Source: Pseudomonadota bacterium (GTDB taxonomy: Bacteria > Pseudomonadota > Alphaproteobacteria > SP197). Taken from it: a stretch of 32,501 nt of DNA. Positions within the stretch are counted from its first letter, which is position 1. The number at the start of each line of letters is the position of its first letter. Positions 23,753 to 30,981 of the stretch are shown here, piece by piece. The stretch lies in contig JAQCLG010000025.1 of the NCBI GenBank assembly GCA_027592745.1, positions 1 through 32,501 on the forward strand, given 5' to 3'. Made by a program: the position numbers and the translations under genes. Under the pieces are notes generated by a model, which worked only from the letters and a program-made list of their open reading frames with translations, was not told the origin of the DNA and did not search any database.

Positions 23753-24298
23753 ATGAAGGATACCCGGGAACAACTCTCGGCAATGACGGTCGGGCTGCAC
23801 TGGCTGATCGCTGCGGCGATCATCGGCATGCTGGCCTTCGGGCTCTACATCGACAGCCTGGAGCGCAGCCCCGAGCGCACCTCCCTGATGGACCTGCACA
23901 AGTCCATCGGCGTGACTATCCTGGCGCTGGCCTGCCTGCGTATGCTGTGGCGCTGGCGCAACGGCTTCCCCGTCCTGCTTGGCCAGGCGCCGCGCTGGCA
24001 GAAGGCAGCGGCCCACGCAGTCCACGGCCTGCTGCTGCTCGCCACGGTGCTGATGCCGCTGACCGGCATCCTTAGCTCGATCGGCGGCGGCCACGGCCTG
24101 CCCCTTTTCGGCCTCACCCTGGTCGCGGACGACGGGGTCAGGCAGGAAACACTCCACGCCATTGGCGAGACCCACGGCGCCATCGCCTGGATCCTGATCG
24201 TGCTGATCGGCATCCACGTCGCCGCAGCGCTCAAGCATCAGGTGATCGACCGCGACGGCACCATGCGGCGCATGTGGGGCTGGCGAATCTCCGGCTGA
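23753..24298 (+). CDS. Cytochrome b561-family protein
   Basis: This 181-residue membrane protein has four hydrophobic segments (about 13-33, 48-66, 88-110 and 142-161). Histidines sit where a bacterial CybB-type cytochrome b561 holds its two b hemes: H16 (GLHW), H49 (LHKSIG), H141 (GETHG) and H155 (GIHV). Others are at 88, 91 and 162. Such proteins pass electrons between quinol and a partner, and some members act as superoxide:quinone oxidoreductases. CAGGAGACTTCG just before ATG 23753 gives a clear ribosome site and excludes a longer start. It sits on the plus strand between the minus-strand etfB and adenosyltransferase genes, ending 19 bases from the latter's end. Confidence 0.88.
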   Translation: MKDTREQLSAMTVGLHWLIAAAIIGMLAFGLYIDSLERSPERTSLMDLHKSIGVTILALACLRMLWRWRNGFPVLLGQAPRWQKAAAHAVHGLLLLATVLMPLTGILSSIGGGHGLPLFGLTLVADDGVRQETLHAIGETHGAIAWILIVLIGIHVAAALKHQVIDRDGTMRRMWGWRISG

Positions 24299-24317
24299 AG
24301 CGGCAGAGCGCTCCGGC

Positions 24318-24881
24318 TCAGCGGTTGGCGCCGGGCGTCCAGAGCACGTCGGCCTTGCCGTTGTCGTTCATGCGCCGGGCCATGACGAAGAAGTGGTCCG
24401 ACAGCCGGTTGGCGTATTTCACCGCTTCCGGGTTGACTTCCTCGACCTCGGCCAGGCCCGTCATCATGCGTTCGGCGCGCCGGATCACGGTACGGGCCAG
24501 ATGCAGATGGGCCGCTGCCGGGCTGCCGCCGGGCAGGATGAAGGAGGTGAGCGGCGCGATCTGCGCATTCATCGCGTCGATCTCGGTCTCCAGGCGCCTG
24601 ACCTGCTCCTCGCTGATGCGCAGGGCGCCCTTGGCATGGCGCCCGTCGTGGGGCGTGCAGAGATCGGCGCCCAGATCGAAGAGGTCGTTCTGGATGCGCT
24701 CGAGCACCTTGTCGTCCTCGCCCGTGGTGTGCAGGCGGGCCATGCCGATCACGGCATTGGCCTCGTCGACCGTGCCGTAGGCGACGACCCGCAGGTCGTG
24801 CTTGGCGACGCGCCGGCCGTCGCCGAGCGAGGTTTCCCCGGCATCGCCGCCGCGGGTGTAGATCTTGTCGAGTTTCACCAT
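24318..24881 (-). CDS. Cob(I)alamin adenosyltransferase, PduO type
   Basis: This 187-residue enzyme transfers the adenosyl group of ATP to cob(I)alamin, making adenosylcobalamin. The ATP-binding N-terminus is KIYTRGGDAGETSLGDGRRVAKHD (about 6-29, fitting TRxGDxGxTxL). VDEANAVIG occurs at about 38-46, FILPGGSPAAAHLHLARTVIRRAER at about 112-136, and NRLSDHFFVMAR near the end (about 157-168). All belong to the PduO/MMAB family, not CobA or EutT. Length is normal. It starts four bases after the HIG1-like gene, so they form a two-gene operon. Its product would serve the B12-dependent ethylmalonyl-CoA mutase and ribonucleotide reductase in this window (inference). Confidence 0.93.
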   Translation of the reverse strand: MVKLDKIYTRGGDAGETSLGDGRRVAKHDLRVVAYGTVDEANAVIGMARLHTTGEDDKVLERIQNDLFDLGADLCTPHDGRHAKGALRISEEQVRRLETEIDAMNAQIAPLTSFILPGGSPAAAHLHLARTVIRRAERMMTGLAEVEEVNPEAVKYANRLSDHFFVMARRMNDNGKADVLWTPGANR

Positions 24882-24885
24882 GGTG

Positions 24886-25086
24886 TCAGCTCCGGCCGGC
24901 GAGGAAGAACATCAGCATCAGCAGCAGCACCGCGATGAGCTGCATGCCGACGCGGGCCTGCATCAGCTTGTTGCCCCACTTGCTGTTGAATTGGCCGCCC
25001 TTGACGAAGCCAGCCAGCCCCAGGAACAGGATGCCGAGCGTGAGCAGGGCGGCAATGACGACAAGGACGGGTAGCCAGCTGCTCAT
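24886..25086 (-). CDS. Small HIG1-like twin-transmembrane protein
   Basis: This 66-residue protein has two membrane helices (about 5-27 and 45-63) joined by GGQFNSKWGNKLMQARVG, which is the conserved loop of HIG_1_N-type proteins. Mitochondrial relatives associate with cytochrome oxidase supercomplexes. The bacterial role is not settled. I chose ATG 25086 (MSSWLPVLV), because a longer reading adds a hydrophilic, proline-rich tail unlike the family. It is followed after four bases by the adenosyltransferase gene, a pairing seen often in Alphaproteobacteria. Confidence 0.82.
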   Translation of the reverse strand: MSSWLPVLVVIAALLTLGILFLGLAGFVKGGQFNSKWGNKLMQARVGMQLIAVLLLMLMFFLAGRS

Positions 25087-25168
25087 GGGTCGCTCCGGTA
25101 GCCGCCGCGTGGCGTGGCGGGCAGGGGTTGAGATCGGTTGCCGCAGGCGCGGCGGCAAGGGGTGAGCG

Positions 25169-25567
25169 TCAGGGGGCGGTGCCCATGGCGCAGTATCCGT
25201 CGGCCGCAACCGTCAGAAGCGGCGTCCTGCCCCCGGCAATCATGCTGGTGCCCTGGCACAGGGTGGCGCCGTCGCCGCCCTCGACCCGGTATTCCGCCGA
25301 GGCGACCGAAAGCACCATCTGAAGGCAGACCGCAACGCCCTGCTGCGTGGCGCCCAGCGCCTGGAGCGTCGCCCAGGCATCCTGCGAGCGGTCCTGGCGC
25401 AGGCTGACGGCAACCGGTGCGCCCGAGCGGTTCTCGACCATGACATCCACCGCCCGGCTGCCCGAGGGACAGTCGAGCGCAGCCGCCGTCCCGGCAAGCA
25501 GGAGGGTGCAGGCGGCGGCGAGACCGGCCCGGAACGGGACAAGACGGCTGGCGGGGCGAAACGACAT
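25169..25567 (-). CDS. Small secreted cysteine-containing protein of unknown function
   Basis: This 132-residue protein has an N-terminal signal peptide (about 1-30: basic start, hydrophobic core AGLAAACTLLLAGTAAA, probably cut before LDC). The mature part, about 100 residues, has four cysteines (33, 81, 104, 126), enough for two disulfides in the periplasm. It shows beta-strand-like segments (AVDVMVENRSGAPVAVSLRQ; LQMVLSVASAEYRVEG). I recognise no family. ATG 25567 gives a good signal peptide. A longer reading would add 17 residues with no support. It starts 35 bases after the tmpB-like gene on the same strand, so it is likely its co-transcribed third gene. A link to ligand capture is possible but unsupported. 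Confidence 0.6.
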   Translation of the reverse strand: MSFRPASRLVPFRAGLAAACTLLLAGTAAALDCPSGSRAVDVMVENRSGAPVAVSLRQDRSQDAWATLQALGATQQGVAVCLQMVLSVASAEYRVEGGDGATLCQGTSMIAGGRTPLLTVAADGYCAMGTAP

Positions 25568-25602
25568 CACGGGCCTGAGTCTCGCGGGCGCGGCTGCCGC
25601 GG

Positions 25603-26196
25603 TCAACCACCCGCGCACGTCCGGTCGGCCAGGCGATCCAGCAGGGGCCGGTAATGGCCGAAACCGGGCACATCCGCCCCGACCGTCTTGCCCGCGTCGT
25701 CCCAGCGGCGCAGGCGGCAGGCATCGCCACTGAACGGCAGGGCGGCAAAGGCCGCCGCCTCGTCGCGGCCCATGATGCCGCCCTGCAGCGCCATGGTGTG
25801 GATCGAGGCCGCCGACAGCCTGGCCCGGTATTCCGGCTCGACGGCGCAGAGGTAACGCTTGGCATCGACATGCAGGCGGATCGGCGCCACCGCCGCCTGG
25901 GGCAGCAGGGCCGCCAGCGCCCGCCCGGCGGCGACATCATGGCGCCTGTCCGGTCGTATCTCGTTCTCGTTGTCGGGCGCGGCATCGAGGTAGTAGCCGA
26001 TGTCGTGCAGCAGGGCCGCGGCAACCAGCGCATCGGGCGCACCTTCGGCCTGCGCCAGGGCAGCGCACTGCAGCATGTGGTCGCCGATCGTGACGTTCTC
26101 GCCGAGGTAGCTCTCGCGCACGATGACGGCAAAGAGGCTCTCCAGCCGGTCGACCAGGTTGTCGCGCGTGAGGCCGGCCAGCAGGGGCTTGCTCAC
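25603..26196 (-). CDS. tmpB: HD-domain mixed-valent diiron oxygenase, TmpB/PhnZ-like
   Basis: This 197-residue protein has an HD-domain pattern like PhnZ and TmpB, which cleave the C-P bond of 2-hydroxy-phosphonates with a mixed-valent diiron centre rather than hydrolysing phosphate. I see Y30 and E33 (a YxxE loop as in PhnZ), H40 in IGDHMLQCA, H64-D65 in ALLHDIGYYL, H86, H109 and D167 in RRWDDAGK, which matches the final ligand region. TmpB acts on (R)-2-(trimethylammonio)-1-hydroxyethylphosphonate, giving glycine betaine and phosphate. The start is GTG 26196, overlapping the TGA of the dioxygenase gene by four bases. It would be easy to misannotate as a phosphohydrolase. PhnZ-type activity on an aminoethyl substrate is the main alternative. 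Confidence 0.72.
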   Translation of the reverse strand: MSKPLLAGLTRDNLVDRLESLFAVIVRESYLGENVTIGDHMLQCAALAQAEGAPDALVAAALLHDIGYYLDAAPDNENEIRPDRRHDVAAGRALAALLPQAAVAPIRLHVDAKRYLCAVEPEYRARLSAASIHTMALQGGIMGRDEAAAFAALPFSGDACRLRRWDDAGKTVGADVPGFGHYRPLLDRLADRTCAGG

Positions 26197-27320
26197 GCGT
26201 CCCGCTCCAGCAGGGAGAGGGTGGAACGCAGGCCGTCCATGTCGGCGTAGCAGCCCTGCAGGTGGCGCCAGCCGGAGGCGGCGATGGCGCGGCGGCCGTG
26301 CAGGACGCGGCGGTTATCGACGATGAAGAGTTCGCCCGGTGCCAGCCTGAACGCCACTTCCAGGGCCGGGCGGCGCAGGATCTCGGCAAAGCGGCGATAG
26401 GCGGCGTAGAACGCACCCATGACCGCGACGTCGAGATCGAAGGCGGCGATCGAGCGGTTGTTGAAGCGGATCTCGGCGACCTCGCCGCGGTCGTCCAGGG
26501 TGATCAGGCGGGCGCGTGCCTCGAGCACGGCATCGGCGCTGGCGAAACGGAAGGGTACGGCGTGGCGCGTCAGCAGGTCGAAATCGCTCCCCGATTCGGC
26601 GGCCAGCATCTGGGCGGCGCGGAAGCCGTCGACCACCACCGATTCGCCGCCGTCGCTTTCGGCCACCAGGCAGTGCAGCAGCTGCAGACCGGGCACGGGA
26701 TCGCGGTACGGGTTGTCGGTATGCACCGACAGCCCCATGGGCGTGTAGGCCAGGTTGATCGGATCGGGTTCGCTGCGGACCTCGAAGAAACGGCCGTAGT
26801 TGGTCTCGCGGACATGGCCGAAGAGTTCGGCGACCCCCAGCAGCGCACCCGATTCCACGGGCACGCCGCGCAGCAGGGCAAAGCCCAGTTCGGCGATGTC
26901 GGCGAGCCAGGCGCGCCGCGCCGCGGCATCGCTGACCACCGCCACGTGTTCGTGGGCCGGCAGGTTGCGCCCCAGGTCGGCGCCCCAGAGCCGCCGCGGC
27001 GGGACGCGCCGGGGCAGCGCGTGGCGATGCAGCCAGGCGCCCTCGAACTCCACCTCGTGACCGTCCGAGAAGGTCATCGCGACCCGCCCGCCCTGCGCCG
27101 CGGCGGCGACGATGTGGATCGTCGGGTCGATGTCGGTGATGTCGAACAGCTTCTGGCCGTTGGCGTGGCGCGCGCCCGGCGCCGGCGAATTGTCGCGCAG
27201 CCAGATCGCCGGCAGTTCGGCGGTGGCGCCGTCGCTCCAGGCCAGCGCCAGGCTCGCCGCGCGGTTCTGCACCGCCAGCAGCAGGGCGGCATCGCGCAGG
27301 GAGCGGGCGGGAGCGGGCAT
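26193..27320 (-). CDS. tmpA: 2-oxoglutarate/Fe(II) dioxygenase, TmpA-like (gamma-butyrobetaine-hydroxylase family)
   Basis: This protein of about 375 residues has an N-terminal GBBH-type domain (about 20-105) and a C-terminal TauD-type jelly roll. Iron ligands fit H200, D202 (VHTDNP) and H341 (VLHGRR). R352 likely binds 2-oxoglutarate. Against human BBOX1 (recalled), Y175, F179, Y192 and Y358 take the places of the trimethylammonium-binding aromatics, which suggests a quaternary-ammonium substrate. Its coupled HD-oxygenase neighbour makes 2-(trimethylammonio)ethylphosphonate the best guess, hydroxylated at C1. The usual zinc cysteines of the N-terminal domain are replaced: RDNSPAPGARH has S45, A47 and A50 where CxCxxC is expected. 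H88 is retained. ATG 27320 and ATG 27332 are both possible starts; I prefer 27320 by the GGAA spacing. Gamma-butyrobetaine hydroxylase is the alternative. Confidence 0.75.
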   Translation of the reverse strand: MPAPARSLRDAALLLAVQNRAASLALAWSDGATAELPAIWLRDNSPAPGARHANGQKLFDITDIDPTIHIVAAAAQGGRVAMTFSDGHEVEFEGAWLHRHALPRRVPPRRLWGADLGRNLPAHEHVAVVSDAAARRAWLADIAELGFALLRGVPVESGALLGVAELFGHVRETNYGRFFEVRSEPDPINLAYTPMGLSVHTDNPYRDPVPGLQLLHCLVAESDGGESVVVDGFRAAQMLAAESGSDFDLLTRHAVPFRFASADAVLEARARLITLDDRGEVAEIRFNNRSIAAFDLDVAVMGAFYAAYRRFAEILRRPALEVAFRLAPGELFIVDNRRVLHGRRAIAASGWRHLQGCYADMDGLRSTLSLLERDA

Positions 27321-27451
27321 GCAACGTTCCATCGCTATGGCGCCGCCATTGTCGCGCCGTCGGGGCACGTTCACAATCGGTCTGGCTGGTGCGCCGCGCG
27401 CCGGCTGGTGCATCATGCGGAGCGCCGCGACGAAGGAAACCCGACGCAGCC

Positions 27452-27928
27452 ATGGCGACCGATCCGGACTACCGCACCACCCTGCTTGCCTGCTTCGAGG
27501 ACGAAATCGGCGGCGAAGCCTATTTCCACGGCATGGCCGAACATTTCGACGAGCCGGGCGCGGCCGAAAAGCTGCACCTGATGGGCGAGGTCGAACGCTG
27601 CGCCGCCGAGACCGTGCGTCCGCTTCTGGAGCGCCACGGCCTGAAGCCCCGCGCGGAAGAAACCCTGCATGCACAAGGCAAGACCTCCATCGCCCGCCGT
27701 GCCGGCATGTCCTGGACCGCCCTGGTCGACGACATGGCCGCGCGTTACCCCGCCTACATCGACGACTTCCGCGCCCTGGAGGCCATGGCGCCCGAGGAAG
27801 ACCTGCCGGCGCTGCGCCTGCTGACCGAACACGAGGCCGTCCTGATCGCCTTCGTCGAGCGCGAGAAGGCCGGCGATGCGACCGCCGCCGACCCGATGCG
27901 CACCTACATCGCCTCCTGCCGGGGCTGA
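27452..27928 (+). CDS. Ferritin-like helical protein, possible metal-binding
   Basis: This 158-residue, nearly all-helical acidic protein may form a four-helix ferritin-like bundle. E16-D17-E18 and E22 are followed by E46, E48 and E53 in MGEVERCAAE, and late E126-H127-E128 with E136 in LLTEHEAVLIAFVEREK. The spacing of glutamates and histidine is reminiscent of rubrerythrin or ferritin-like diiron proteins, but I cannot assign a named family. ATG 27452 is supported by AAGGAAA about 13 bases upstream. It is divergent from tmpA, sharing a 131-base region, and convergent with mcd, 21 bases away. Placement beside two iron enzymes makes an iron or redox-related role an appealing guess only. Confidence 0.6.
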   Translation: MATDPDYRTTLLACFEDEIGGEAYFHGMAEHFDEPGAAEKLHLMGEVERCAAETVRPLLERHGLKPRAEETLHAQGKTSIARRAGMSWTALVDDMAARYPAYIDDFRALEAMAPEEDLPALRLLTEHEAVLIAFVEREKAGDATAADPMRTYIASCRG

Positions 27929-27949
27929 ACGCCACAGCGGGCCTGCCGC

Positions 27950-29611
27950 TCAGTTCGCGTCGGCGAGCAGGCGGCGGGCGATGACCTGGGCCTGGATCTC
28001 GGCAGCGCCCTCGAAGATGTTGAGGATGCGGGCGTCGCACAAGACGCGGCTGATCTCGTATTCCATGGCGTAGCCGTTGCCGCCGTGAATCTGCAGGGCG
28101 TTGTCGGCCGCGGCCCAGGCGATGCGCGCGCCCAGCAGCTTGGCCATGCCGGCCTCGAGGTCGCAGCGCCGCCCGGCGTCCTTCTCGCGTGCGGAGAACC
28201 AGACAAGCTGGCGCGCGACCATGGTCTCGACCGCCATCCAGGCGAGCTTGTTGGCCACGCGCGGGAAGCCGACGATGGCGCGACCGAACTGGTTGCGCTC
28301 GCGGGCGTAGGCAAGGCCCAGCTCGAAGGCGGCCTGGGCGACGCCCACGGCGCGGGCGCCGGTCTGGATGCGCGCCGATTCGAAGGTCGCCATGAGCTGC
28401 TTGAAGCCCTGGCCTTCCTTGCCGCCCAGCAGGTTGTCGGCCCTGACCTCGAAGCCGTCGAAGCCCAGCTCGTATTCCTTCATGCCGCGGTAACCCAGGA
28501 CGCCGATCTCGCCGCCCGACATGCCCTTGGCGGGGAACGCCTCGTTTTCGGTGGCGCGCGGCTTTTCGGCCAGGAACATGGAGAGGCCGCGGTAGCCCTT
28601 CTCGTCCGGGTCGGTGCGCGCCAGCAGGGTCATCACGTCGGCGCGGGCGGCATGGGTGATCCAGGTCTTGTTGCCGGTGATGCGATAGACGTCGCCGTCC
28701 TTTTCCGCCCGCGTCTTCAGGCTGCCCAGATCCGAGCCGGTGCCCGGTTCGGTGAAGACGGCGGTCGGGATGATCGCACCCGAGACGATGCCCGGCAGCC
28801 AGCGCGCCTTCTGCTCGTCCGTACCGCCGCTCAGGATCAGCTCGGCGGCGATCTCCGTGCGCGTACCCAGCGAACCGACGCCCAGATAACCGCGCGAAAG
28901 CTCCTCGGTGACCACGCACATGGCGACCTTGCTCATGCCCAGCCCCCCGTGCTCCTCGGGCACGGTCAGGCCGAAGACGCCGAGTTCGCCCAGCTCCTCG
29001 AGCACCTCCATGGGGATGAACTCATCGCGCAGGTGCCAGCCGTGGGCATGGGGCTTGATGCGCTCGTCGGCGTAGCGGCGGAACTGGTCGCGGACCATGA
29101 CGAGGTCCTCGTCGAGCCCGGTCTGGCCGAAACCGCCGGAGTCGGCATTCTCCTCCAGCAGGTAGGCAAGGCGCGCCCAGACGATGTCGGCGCTGCCCGC
29201 CAGGATCAGGCGGCGCACCTCGCGCGTGCGGAAATGCTCGACATCCTCCTCGGCGATGTCGAGGTCGTGCGGGCGCACGATCTCGACCTGGCTCATCGGG
29301 ATGCCGCCGGCGAGCTGGGCCAGGTACTCGGCATAGGCAAGCTGCAGGATGAGCTGTTCGGTCTGGCCGAAACGACCGGCCTCCTGCAGCGCACGGGCCC
29401 AGCGCAGCATCTGGCGCAGCGCCTCGACATAGGTCGCCATCCAGGCCAGGCCGTGGGCGGCGTTCTGGTTGCGGTCGAGCCGCTCCAGGTCGAGCCCGTG
29501 CTCGGGATCGAAGACCTTGGCGCGCACGCCGCGGCGGGCCGCGCCATACAGCGTCTCGGCGGCCTTCAGCGCGCCATCGCAAAGCTCCAGCAGGTCGTCG
29601 AGAACGGCCAT
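27950..29611 (-). CDS. mcd: Methylsuccinyl-CoA dehydrogenase (acyl-CoA dehydrogenase family)
   Basis: This 553-residue FAD enzyme oxidises (2S)-methylsuccinyl-CoA to mesaconyl-CoA in the ethylmalonyl-CoA pathway. It has the acyl-CoA dehydrogenase core (about 165-550) plus an N-terminal helical extension of about 165 residues, which distinguishes Mcd from ordinary 380-residue members. AVFTEPGTGSDLGSLKTRA is the flavin/substrate signature (about 282-300), and TGNKTWITHAARAD follows. Near the end LQIHGGNGYAMEYEISRVL and IFEGAAEI carry the expected catalytic glutamate, E534. It follows ccr by 51 bases on the same strand and faces ecm beyond that. Context plus the extension makes Mcd much likelier than a generic acyl-CoA dehydrogenase. 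Electrons should go to EtfAB. Confidence 0.9.
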   Translation of the reverse strand: MAVLDDLLELCDGALKAAETLYGAARRGVRAKVFDPEHGLDLERLDRNQNAAHGLAWMATYVEALRQMLRWARALQEAGRFGQTEQLILQLAYAEYLAQLAGGIPMSQVEIVRPHDLDIAEEDVEHFRTREVRRLILAGSADIVWARLAYLLEENADSGGFGQTGLDEDLVMVRDQFRRYADERIKPHAHGWHLRDEFIPMEVLEELGELGVFGLTVPEEHGGLGMSKVAMCVVTEELSRGYLGVGSLGTRTEIAAELILSGGTDEQKARWLPGIVSGAIIPTAVFTEPGTGSDLGSLKTRAEKDGDVYRITGNKTWITHAARADVMTLLARTDPDEKGYRGLSMFLAEKPRATENEAFPAKGMSGGEIGVLGYRGMKEYELGFDGFEVRADNLLGGKEGQGFKQLMATFESARIQTGARAVGVAQAAFELGLAYARERNQFGRAIVGFPRVANKLAWMAVETMVARQLVWFSAREKDAGRRCDLEAGMAKLLGARIAWAAADNALQIHGGNGYAMEYEISRVLCDARILNIFEGAAEIQAQVIARRLLADAN

Positions 29612-29662
29612 GGTCTCACATTCGTTGGGTCGTCGTGACTACGGTCGGAACAGCCTTCCGGT

Positions 29663-30946
29663 TCAGCCCTCGAGCACATCCTCCAGCGTCCGCAGGCCCG
29701 GGCGGGGCGAGCTGACGAGCACGGCCATGTTGCCGGGCTTGTGCTGGTTGGCCCGCATCTTCATGTGGGCGCGCGGGATGTCGTTCCAGGAGAAGACTTC
29801 CGACATGCAGGGGTCGATGCGCCGCTCGATGACCAGCTTGTTGGCCTGGCTCGCCTGCATCAGGTTGGCGAAATGGCTGCCCTGGATGCGCTTCTGGCGC
29901 ATCCACACGAAACGCGCGTCGAAGGTGATGTTGTAGCCGGTGGTTCCGGCGCAGAACACGACCATGCCGCCGCGCTTCACGATGAAGCAGGAGACCGGGA
30001 AGGTCGATTCGCCGGGGTGCTCGAAGACGAAGTCGACGTCGTTGCCCTTGCCGGTGAACTGCCAGATCGCCTTGCCGAACTCGCGGCACTTCTTCATGTA
30101 GGCGGCGTAACCCTCGGTGTCGGAGACCTCCGGCAGGCGGCCCCAGCAATCGAAGTTGTTGCGGTTGATGACGCCCTTGGCGCCCAGCGACATCACGAAC
30201 TCGGCCTTGTCGTCGTCGCTGATGATGCCGATCGCATTGGCGCCGGCCGTCGCGATGAGCTGCACGGCAAAGGAGCCCAGGCCGCCCGAGGCGCCCCAGA
30301 CCAGCACGTTGTGACCGGGCCGCAGGATGTGCGGGCGGTGGCCGAAGAGCATGCGGTAGGCGGTCGCCAGGGTCAGCGTGTAGCAGGCCGCCTCCTCCCA
30401 GGTCAGGTGGCGCGGGCGCGGCATGAGCTGCTGGGCCTGGACGCGGCAGAACTGGGCGAAGCTGCCGTCCGGCGTCTCGTAGCCCCAGATGCGCTGGCTG
30501 GTCGAGAACATCGGGTCGCCGCCGTTGCACTCCTCGTCGTCGCCGTCGTCCTGGTTGCAGTGGATGACGACCTCGTCGCCGACCTTCCAGCGCGTCACCT
30601 TCGAGCCGACCGCCCAGACGATGCCCGAGGCATCCGAGCCGGCGATGTGGAAATCGGCCTTGTGCACGTCGAACGGGCTGATCGGGATGCCGAGCGAGGC
30701 CCAGACACCGTTGTAGTTGACGCCCGCGGCCATCACGAGGACGAGCACCTCGTGGCTGTCGATCTTGTGGGTGGGCACCGCCTCGACCTGCATGGCCGTG
30801 TCCGGCTCGCCGTGACGCTCGCGCCGGATCGTCCAAGCATACATTTTCTCGGGCACATGGCCCATGGGCGGAATCTCGCCGATCTCGTAGAGATCCTTCT
30901 TCGGCGCGTCGTAATTGCTCGGTAGTGCCTCGGCTGGCTGGGCCAT
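29663..30946 (-). CDS. ccr: Crotonyl-CoA carboxylase/reductase
   Basis: This 427-residue enzyme of the zinc-free medium-chain dehydrogenase family uses NADPH to reductively carboxylate crotonyl-CoA to (2S)-ethylmalonyl-CoA, the key step of the ethylmalonyl-CoA pathway. The N-terminus MYAWTIRRERHGEP and the NYNGVWASLG stretch (77-86) are followed by the nucleotide-binding loop VWGASGGLGSFAVQL (216-230). GSHFANLMQA (356-365) carries H358, likely the CO2-pocket histidine. The asparagine in NYNGVW (N79 or N77) is likely another pocket residue (family knowledge). Length matches the 430-residue family. AGGAGACG sits nine bases before ATG 30946. It is the first gene of the ccr-mcd set and divergent from ecm across a 159-base region with candidate operators. 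Confidence 0.95.
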   Translation of the reverse strand: MAQPAEALPSNYDAPKKDLYEIGEIPPMGHVPEKMYAWTIRRERHGEPDTAMQVEAVPTHKIDSHEVLVLVMAAGVNYNGVWASLGIPISPFDVHKADFHIAGSDASGIVWAVGSKVTRWKVGDEVVIHCNQDDGDDEECNGGDPMFSTSQRIWGYETPDGSFAQFCRVQAQQLMPRPRHLTWEEAACYTLTLATAYRMLFGHRPHILRPGHNVLVWGASGGLGSFAVQLIATAGANAIGIISDDDKAEFVMSLGAKGVINRNNFDCWGRLPEVSDTEGYAAYMKKCREFGKAIWQFTGKGNDVDFVFEHPGESTFPVSCFIVKRGGMVVFCAGTTGYNITFDARFVWMRQKRIQGSHFANLMQASQANKLVIERRIDPCMSEVFSWNDIPRAHMKMRANQHKPGNMAVLVSSPRPGLRTLEDVLEG

Positions 30947-30981
30947 CGGTCGTCTCCTGAATCTCGTCTCGGTGCCGGCGC

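Noticed and set aside
24299-24317. A bidirectional terminator between the convergent cytochrome b561 and adenosyltransferase genes
   Set aside because: The 19-base gap has no clear stem with a T-run on either strand.
26193-28919. A frame running open from mcd into the dioxygenase gene, suggesting a fusion protein
   Set aside because: The upstream part is out of frame with mcd, overlaps it and the ferritin-like gene, and matches nothing. The dioxygenase starts at its own ATG (27320 or 27332).
28085-29638. A 517-codon open frame on the plus strand
   Set aside because: Antisense to mcd, whose acyl-CoA dehydrogenase motifs are intact. The plus product has no family match.
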